From a bacterium (lineage in GTDB: Bacteria; Myxococcota_A; UBA9160; UBA4427): a stretch of 64,000 nt of DNA. Location of the stretch: positions 496,001-560,000 of the forward strand of contig JANSYR010000001.1 of assembly GCA_024742285.1 (NCBI GenBank). The letters run 5' to 3'. Within the stretch, counting starts at the first letter, position 1, and each line of letters opens with the position of its first letter. Below, piece by piece: positions 59,392 through 64,000 of the stretch. A model generated the notes under the pieces. It was not told the DNA's origin and ran no database searches. It worked only from the letters and a program-made list of their open reading frames with translations. Made by a program: the position numbers and the translations under genes.

Positions 59392-59838
59392 ATGGTTCGA
59401 TTCCGCGCGCACGCTTCGAAGCACCCCGATGGTCCGCGACGCCTGCTCGTCGTCGACGACGACGACGAGCTGACGGAGATCATCATCCGAGCGGTACGCC
59501 TCGCTGCGCCGGATCTGCAGACCGACCGCGCACACAGTGCGCAGGAGGGACGAGAGCTCGTTCGACGACATCGATACGACGTCGTCCTGATCGACCAGTA
59601 TCTCGACGGCGGCGAGCTCGGTGTGGACCTCGTCAAGCCGGCGAAGCGCGCGCAACCGCAGGCCACGGTCGCCATGATGTCCTCGATCGGCGTCGACGGC
59701 CTGCTCGAGATCACGCGTCGTCACGGCTCGATTCCGCTGATCGCGAAGCCCTTCTCGGCCGCCGTGCTCCACAACTTCATGCACGAAGCCCTCGACCTGC
59801 CGGGGCTTCGCGTGGCGCACGTTGCGCCGTTGCGGTGA
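59392..59838 (+). CDS. Stand-alone response-regulator receiver
   Basis: This 148-residue protein is a CheY-like receiver with little else. Acidic residues 'LLVVDDDDELTEIIIRAVR' lie at the start of the domain, the phospho-acceptor Asp in 'DVVLIDQYLDGGELGVDLV' (about residue 65), the switch Ser in 'ATVAMMSSIGVDG' and the Lys in 'IPLIAKPFSAAVLHNFMHEA'. The key residues are all in place, so phosphorylation is likely. No histidine kinase gene is adjacent; it is an orphan. AAGGAGAG precedes the ATG at 59392. Codon use is normal for the genome. Confidence 0.85.
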   Translation: MVRFRAHASKHPDGPRRLLVVDDDDELTEIIIRAVRLAAPDLQTDRAHSAQEGRELVRRHRYDVVLIDQYLDGGELGVDLVKPAKRAQPQATVAMMSSIGVDGLLEITRRHGSIPLIAKPFSAAVLHNFMHEALDLPGLRVAHVAPLR

Positions 59839-59880
59839 CGGACGCGTAGCGACGGCGGGGGGCGCGGCGCGAGGGCGGGC

Positions 59881-60130
59881 ATGGACTGGGAGATCTTGCA
59901 CGTGATGGGCCTGGGCCATCTCGGTGCCGACTCGCTCGAGCACCCGGCGCGCGTGCGCAAGGAGCGGACCGATCTTCTGATCGAACGGCTTCCCCTCGAT
60001 CCCGACGACGTGGACTTCGATCTCCGTGCCGGCACCGGCGATCTCAGCCTGCCGATCGCGAAGCGCATTCCGAAGGGGGGGGGGGGGCGTGCTGGCCGTC
60101 GATCTAAATCCCGAACTGCGCATCGACCAA
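59881..60130 (+). pseudogene. Broken SAM-dependent methyltransferase, N-terminal part
   Basis: From the ATG at 59881 (GAGGGCGGGC before it) the frame reads as a class I methyltransferase: 'HPARVRKERTDLLIERLPLD', 'VDFDLRAGTGDLSLPIAKRI' (motif I, with Arg for the usual Gly). At 60065-60077 a run of 13 G breaks the frame. With one G fewer, it would continue 'GVLAVDLNPEL', the expected second strand of the fold. After about 60110 the sequence no longer resembles the family and contains rare codons. The G-run may be an assembly error, a phase-variable switch or simply decay, but loss of the C-terminal two-thirds makes it a pseudogene. Confidence 0.7.
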
Positions 60131-60550
60131 TCGATGCTTCATATTCCAGGCCTCGAAGGCTCCAATAAGGGAGCTGGAGCGTCTGCTCTCGCTGGGGAGT
60201 GTCCCGAAGGCGGGCTGACGGACCACGTCGCATCCAGCAGGTCGACTTCATCGGCAAGGTATGCGGCGCGTCTAACGCGAGTCTGATGGCTCACGGCATG
60301 GGTCGAAGCGTGCTCACGGATCGCCGATCCCGATAGCAGACGCCGCACGAGAGATCGTCTCGATTTCCAATCCGATACGTTGAATCATCTCGTCGAGAAC
60401 CAGGTCATTCGCATTCGGATGGCCTAGCATTTCACGACTAGCGTGACGGGACTGCTAGTCGATGGGCGAAGGCAAGTTGTGCTCCAAGAAGCCTGCGCCG
60501 AAAGAGCCACTCCAGACCAAACACCGATCCCCAGGGGTCATCGAATCGCG
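60131..60550. other. Gene-poor stretch with one dyad
   Basis: About 420 bases without a supported gene, at the border where base composition changes. It has more A/T than the left of the window. A perfect inverted repeat CGACTAGC-N11-GCTAGTCG lies at 60435-60461, about 90 bases upstream of the next gene, and could be an operator or a recombination site. No tRNA, attC site or transposase fragment was recognised. Confidence 0.5.
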
Positions 60551-61138
60551 GTGGCGATCGGCGACCAGCCGAGAAGACTACGTACGGACTTACTCGCGCT
60601 AATCCTGCTCCCAGCGCTGGGAATGGGGTGTGCGTTCCCTCTTGGCACCTCTCCCGAAGGACATCAACGCGAGTTGCTTCTCGGCGGATATACGGCTTCG
60701 AACGAGGACGCGGCGAAACATCGTCGAGCCCTGTTTGGGTTCGATCTCCAGTGGAACGCGGAATCGAGAACCGCACTGTTCGGCTTCACAGACGAGGTAG
60801 CCTGTCTGCTCGATTTCGGATCTACTAGAAAAGAGGCAACCGGGTTCGAGGTCCCCTTCGGCATCGCGTGGCGCGATTCGGGCGGGACACTGCACCGATT
60901 GGGCGCATTCGTCAGCCGGATCCGCCAGGCAAGTGCCGAGAATCCCGCGTTTCGCTACCGCCTGAGTCTTGGAGTTGGCGCAACCATCGAGACATCTACC
61001 CGTGCAGCGACTCTCGGAGTATCACGGACCACGATCCTGGCCGTCCCGAGCATGACCGACGGTCTCTACGAACTGACGTTCTCGAGCCGGGGCTCTGTAG
61101 CGACTCCGTGCTTGCTCCGAATCAAACGAGCTTCGTAG
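60551..61138 (+). CDS. Probable lipoprotein or exported protein of unknown function
   Basis: This protein of about 195 residues starts at a probable GTG (60551) and has a hydrophobic export signal 'LLALILLPALGMGC'; the Cys could be lipidated, but the box is not ideal. The mature part is beta-rich: 'RRALFGFDLQWNAESRTALF', 'GFEVPFGIAWRDSGGTLHRL', 'FRYRLSLGVGATIETSTRAA'. An earlier start at 60443 is possible. Codons are less GC-biased than in the rest of the window. No family was recognised. It leads a run of three exported proteins in the same direction. Confidence 0.55.
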   Translation: MAIGDQPRRLRTDLLALILLPALGMGCAFPLGTSPEGHQRELLLGGYTASNEDAAKHRRALFGFDLQWNAESRTALFGFTDEVACLLDFGSTRKEATGFEVPFGIAWRDSGGTLHRLGAFVSRIRQASAENPAFRYRLSLGVGATIETSTRAATLGVSRTTILAVPSMTDGLYELTFSSRGSVATPCLLRIKRAS

Positions 61139-61209
61139 ACCTCTCTTCAAACCGGCCCCAGGAACGCTATGCGGGCCAACCGGAAGACCGATCAAACAGA
61201 GGAACGATC

Positions 61210-61575
61210 ATGAATGGAAGACATGTTCTCACCACAGCCTGTGCGACTGCGCTGTTCTCAGCCAGCGGCTGTAGCGTCAGCTCAGATTCGCTGATCTTTA
61301 CAACCTATACCAAGGTGGGCTTGGACGTGTCCGCAACGGATGGCACACCGACCGAGGCTGTCTTTGGCTACAAGCGATTCGAAGGAGCAATCGTCCCCGT
61401 AGACGAGACGAGTGACGAACCTGCCACGCATTCTGTGTTCGCAGGACTCTGTATCGAGAACAGCTGGCTGGGAGGGCTGGATATCCATCAAGTGTTCGCC
61501 ACTGGAGCCGCTGCTGAGACGGCTGCGAACCGGGACCAGACTGCACTCTCCACCGTTCTCGAGTGCACGGAGTAG
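61210..61575 (+). CDS. Small lipoprotein, paralogue A
   Basis: This 121-residue protein has an export signal ending in 'FSASGC' (probable lipidation Cys at about residue 21). The mature part reads 'SLIFTTYTKVGLDVSATDGT', 'EAVFGYKRFEGAIVPVDE', 'THSVFAGL' and 'HQVFATGAAAETAA'. The next gene product follows the same order, so the two are tandem paralogues. AGAGGAAC is the likely ribosome site. No function can be given; the pattern resembles small secreted proteins seen beside variable loci in many bacteria. Confidence 0.65.
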   Translation: MNGRHVLTTACATALFSASGCSVSSDSLIFTTYTKVGLDVSATDGTPTEAVFGYKRFEGAIVPVDETSDEPATHSVFAGLCIENSWLGGLDIHQVFATGAAAETAANRDQTALSTVLECTE

Positions 61576-61579
61576 GCTG

Positions 61580-62236
61580 ATGTCAAATTCGGAACTCCGG
61601 AGACTAGAATCCAGCGAGACCCGCCGCGGCCCCAGTCGCTCATTCAGCGTACTGATCATTTCTGCCCTGACGGCGCTTGTCGGCTGTTCGGCAGATGGAA
61701 TCGTCTTCGCAACGTGGACACGAACTGGCATTGAAATCAGCCCGGCCGAGGGAGGCCAACAGTCGGTTGCCATCGGCTATGAGCGGGCGGAAGGCATAAC
61801 TATGCCTACCCGACGAACGGACGACGAGGGGAACAGCGGCCCTGTCATGGACGAGGCGTATCCCACACTCTCGGTCTTCCAGATGGACTCAGGCTCCGTA
61901 TTGCTTGCTGGACTCGGCACCACGAGGGTTCATTCTGTCTTCGCGGTAGGAAAGGCTGCGAACCTCGCAGCACAATCCGGCGCGGTCTTCAATGCGGCTG
62001 GATACGAGATTGTGGATGACTGCGAACCACTCGCGGAGAGCCGAAACCCGACCCGGAAACTGGTCGCGGCGCTTCGCGGCGAGTCAACGCGCGAAGCCGC
62101 GATGGCTGCCATCAAGGATAATCTTCTCGGCGCCGACGCAGTGCAGGACAGCGGCAGCGCAAGGAATGCGATCGCTCTAGAGCGCTGCACACCAGAGGGT
62201 GTGGATCGTCTTGACGCGGCCGCCGCAGCTCTTTAG
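61580..62236 (+). CDS. Lipoprotein, paralogue B
   Basis: This 218-residue protein has an export signal 'SFSVLIISALTALVGC' with a clear lipobox (LVGC). The mature half matches paralogue A: 'GIVFATWTRTGIEISPAEGG', 'VAIGYERAEGITMPTRRTDD', 'YPTLSVFQMDSGSVLLAGLG' and 'VHSVFAVGKAANLAAQSGAV'. A C-terminal helical extension ('NPTRKLVAALRGESTREAAM') is absent in A. It starts four bases after the stop of A, so both are made from one message. Function unknown. Confidence 0.7.
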   Translation: MSNSELRRLESSETRRGPSRSFSVLIISALTALVGCSADGIVFATWTRTGIEISPAEGGQQSVAIGYERAEGITMPTRRTDDEGNSGPVMDEAYPTLSVFQMDSGSVLLAGLGTTRVHSVFAVGKAANLAAQSGAVFNAAGYEIVDDCEPLAESRNPTRKLVAALRGESTREAAMAAIKDNLLGADAVQDSGSARNAIALERCTPEGVDRLDAAAAAL

Positions 62237-62251
62237 CCGAGAGAAACTGAT

Positions 62252-62461
62252 ATGGCCACCAACACCAAAGACCAGATTCTCGACTGGCTTGGCGAAGGGT
62301 ACAAGCTGCGAGTCACCAACGTCGAAGCATCGAAATGGTCGAAGAAGCAGTGGCGGACCGAGTACCTTTGCCGGAAGGCTGCCGCCTGGTACTACTTCGT
62401 CTACGACGAGCCAGCGCCGAATGGAAAGCGACGAATCGTCTTCGCGTATGAGGAAACCTAG
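62252..62461 (+). CDS. Small soluble basic protein of unknown function
   Basis: This 69-residue protein ('MATNTKDQILDWLGEGYKLR', 'ASKWSKKQWRTEYLCRKAAA', 'WYYFVYDEPAPNGKRRIVFA') has no signal peptide and is rich in Trp, Tyr and Lys. GAGAAAC before the ATG is a modest ribosome site. It follows paralogue B by 15 bp in the same direction and so ends the small cluster. It lies 48 bp before a convergent stop. No family was recognised. Confidence 0.55.
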   Translation: MATNTKDQILDWLGEGYKLRVTNVEASKWSKKQWRTEYLCRKAAAWYYFVYDEPAPNGKRRIVFAYEET

Positions 62462-62509
62462 AGACGAAACACGTGATCGACGGTCGTCCCACGGCACTTC
62501 GGTGACGAC

Positions 62510-64000
62510 CTAGAGTCGACCCAGTTCGGCCGTTCTAGTCCTCTCGCGTTCGAGATCACCAAGAAAGCGGCGCGCGGCAAAGTATTCGGGCGAGGAAAGA
62601 GCGTTGGTCGAAACCGCTTTCCTGAAGTAGATCATCCTATCCCGACCATCGGGGGAGAGAAGCCCCTGGTAGAACCACATCTGGCATCGGATATCCGATG
62701 TCGAGAGGTTCTCCACCTGCCCAAGCGAAAATGACTCTTCGGCGGCAGCGATTGCAGCGGCAGCAGCACTCTCGAGCTCGCGGCCGACCGCTTCGGAGTC
62801 GCCGGGATCGGCCGCCGCCGCCTGCTCGAGGGCCCTTGCCCAAATCGTCGCTGGCAGGCCTTCGCCAGAGTCCGAGTGCCGATTCCCGACGCCCCAGCGT
62901 CGACGACCGGGGAGATAGTCCGCGGAGCTGCGAGTCCCCCCGCCTGCTCGCGACGACGCGAGAATCAGCCTCGCCTCCTGGTCTCGGCGAAGCGGCATTA
63001 CCTCGTCGTAGTTGACCAGCAACTCTCCATCGCGATTCGCCGAGAGAGGGGATGCTGCCGAGAGGAACAATGCCATGAATTCCGACGATTGATCGGTAGG
63101 CAGCCGATCAGTGGAGCTCGATCGCGAAATCTGAGCACCTTCAGAGAATCGGATGGCATCGCGGAGGATGTGGAGTCCTGGATCCAGCCTTTCCGGCGCA
63201 GCGTCTCGAGCATATCGATCCAGCTCCGCGAGAGCATCCGAGGGGGCGCTCGCCAGCAGGAGCGACTCCACATGCGAACGGATGAGCCACGCCGGCGCGA
63301 CGCCGTCCCACTCGTCGATCAGGGTTCGGTAGAGATCTGCAGCCTTCGCCGCCTCGTCAGTGTAGCCAGCTTCGGCCAACACCTTGTGCGCTTCAGCGCG
63401 AAGAGGGCGCTGATCCCGAAGGCGAGGCACGCCGCCATTCTCTCTCGCCGTCGTTGAACCCAAGAGACCCAGCGCAGCTTTGGCCATCTGCGTTTCGCGA
63501 GTGCGGATCAGCAAGTCTGCCACGCGAGACTCGATGTCTTCGCCCGTACCCCTGACGATCTTCGACATCTCTCGCAGGCAGTATGAACGCCGATCGGCTG
63601 GACACTCTTCGATTGCGTCAGTGATTCGCCGGACTCCGCGGTCTGCCTCCTGACTCTCGAGAGCGAAGAGCCTGAGGAAGAGGTCTCGCGTAATACGCCC
63701 GCTTCCTTCGTCGGGGTTCGAGGAATCGGCGACCAGCGACCAGACCGCGAGATGGAAGACATGATCGGGATCCGAGACTCTCAAGAATGACTTGGCCACT
63801 TCCCTAAACGTCTCTTGCCCCATGTCCAAAGCAGTCGGATTCTGTCTACGTAGAATCGCCAACAGGCAAATCTCTTCGGGCTCGTAAGGCTGAACGCCCT
63901 TCGACTCAGTCTCCTCTCGACGAGCTGGCGGACTGTGGAGAAGGCTCCAGCGAATGTACGACTCCCGGAGGTTTGCTCGATCCCGCCAGCTCCGCCGCTC
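62510..64000 (-). CDS. Helical-repeat-like protein of unknown function, N-terminus missing
   Basis: The frame is open from the right edge of the window to a stop at 62510, about 496 residues, so the true start lies outside. The product is mostly helical: 'DADHVFHLAVWSLVADSSNP'-like stretches (here 'VSDPDHVFHLAVWSLVADS'), 'HKVLAEAGYTDEAAKAADLY', 'LIRSHVESLLLASAPSDALA' and 'MWFYQGLLSPDGRDRMIYFR'. This fits TPR- or HEAT-like repeat proteins, but no repeat unit was proved. Codons such as TCT, TCA and TTG are frequent, as in the lipoprotein cluster. A role in the same island is possible. A start inside the window (TTG 63862) is less likely. Confidence 0.6.
   Translation of the reverse strand, partial: ERRSWRDRANLRESYIRWSLLHSPPARREETESKGVQPYEPEEICLLAILRRQNPTALDMGQETFREVAKSFLRVSDPDHVFHLAVWSLVADSSNPDEGSGRITRDLFLRLFALESQEADRGVRRITDAIEECPADRRSYCLREMSKIVRGTGEDIESRVADLLIRTRETQMAKAALGLLGSTTARENGGVPRLRDQRPLRAEAHKVLAEAGYTDEAAKAADLYRTLIDEWDGVAPAWLIRSHVESLLLASAPSDALAELDRYARDAAPERLDPGLHILRDAIRFSEGAQISRSSSTDRLPTDQSSEFMALFLSAASPLSANRDGELLVNYDEVMPLRRDQEARLILASSRAGGGTRSSADYLPGRRRWGVGNRHSDSGEGLPATIWARALEQAAAADPGDSEAVGRELESAAAAAIAAAEESFSLGQVENLSTSDIRCQMWFYQGLLSPDGRDRMIYFRKAVSTNALSSPEYFAARRFLGDLERERTRTAELGRL

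Noticed and set aside
60270..60390. GTCTAAC followed about 110 bases later by GTTGAAT, resembling the ends of an integron attC site
   Set aside because: The two ends are not complementary to each other, no inner L sites were found, and the genes beyond are not separated by further attC-like sequences.
1..64000. CRISPR arrays, rRNA, tRNA, transposases, or a replication origin
   Set aside because: No regular spacer-repeat array, no cloverleaf or rRNA segment, no transposase or integrase motif, and no DnaA-box cluster was found on reading the window.

Overview
The window is 64 kb of very GC-rich bacterial DNA, almost wholly coding, with strong G/C preference at third codon positions. Several traits point to a Gram-negative cell: an outer-membrane beta-barrel end (2-406), several lipoprotein signals, a PEP-CTERM-type sorting tail (56457-59321) and many export signals. 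The catabolic gene content also recalls mycobacteria: three luciferase-like (LLM) F420-type oxidoreductases, a Ddn-like protein, three cytochromes P450, a DUF3556 membrane protein, and many SDR, NTF2-like and TetR proteins. That mix suggests an environmental, possibly marine or soil, Myxococcota- or Binatota-like lineage. This is inference; no rRNA or tRNA gene was seen.

Layout. 0-8 kb: barrel protein end, two-subunit Rieske dioxygenase, divergent LLM oxidoreductase and TetR around a perfect 9-4-9 palindrome, DUF3604 hydrolase, second LLM enzyme, SDR. 8-16 kb, minus strand: a four-gene core of two NTF2-like proteins, a FAD oxidoreductase/ketosteroid dehydrogenase-like enzyme and an acyl-CoA ligase, then a third LLM enzyme, an aldo/keto reductase and a second DUF3604 protein. 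16-27 kb: SDRs, a two-domain VOC protein, three P450s, an MFS exporter, a membrane-anchored Ddn-like protein. 27-34 kb: housekeeping and envelope genes (two glycosyltransferases, VTT protein, lipocalin, GDPD, DUF429, BaiN-like flavoprotein). 34-38 kb: TetR, D-aminoacylase-like amidohydrolase, epoxide hydrolase, secreted protein. 38-42 kb: a complete cyanate uptake and degradation operon (Tat-exported binding protein, permease, ATPase, cyanase, DUF1348 protein) behind a good sigma-54 promoter match. 42-52 kb: second epoxide hydrolase, three phosphotransferase-fold proteins with altered catalytic motifs, a dehydrogenase, a lipocalin/CrtC-like protein, enoyl-CoA hydratase. 52-60 kb: two TetR regulators, amidohydrolase, DUF3556 protein, a large PEP-CTERM protein of N,N-dimethylformamidase type, a stand-alone receiver. 

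At about 60.1 kb a methyltransferase start breaks off at a run of 13 G. Beyond it the base composition and codon use change (more A/T, codons such as CTA, TTA and TCA), and the genes become small lipoproteins and unknown proteins, two of them tandem paralogues. This looks like the edge of an acquired or rapidly changing region.

Working together, most genes look like modules for attacking hydrophobic, probably steroid-like, aromatic or epoxidised compounds: oxygenation (Rieske, P450), F420- or NAD(P)-linked redox steps (LLM, SDR, AKR), CoA activation and beta-oxidation (ligase, enoyl-CoA hydratase), epoxide opening and amide or ester cleavage, each under a local TetR switch. Nitrogen supply from cyanate is a separate module. 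Substrates cannot be named from sequence alone.
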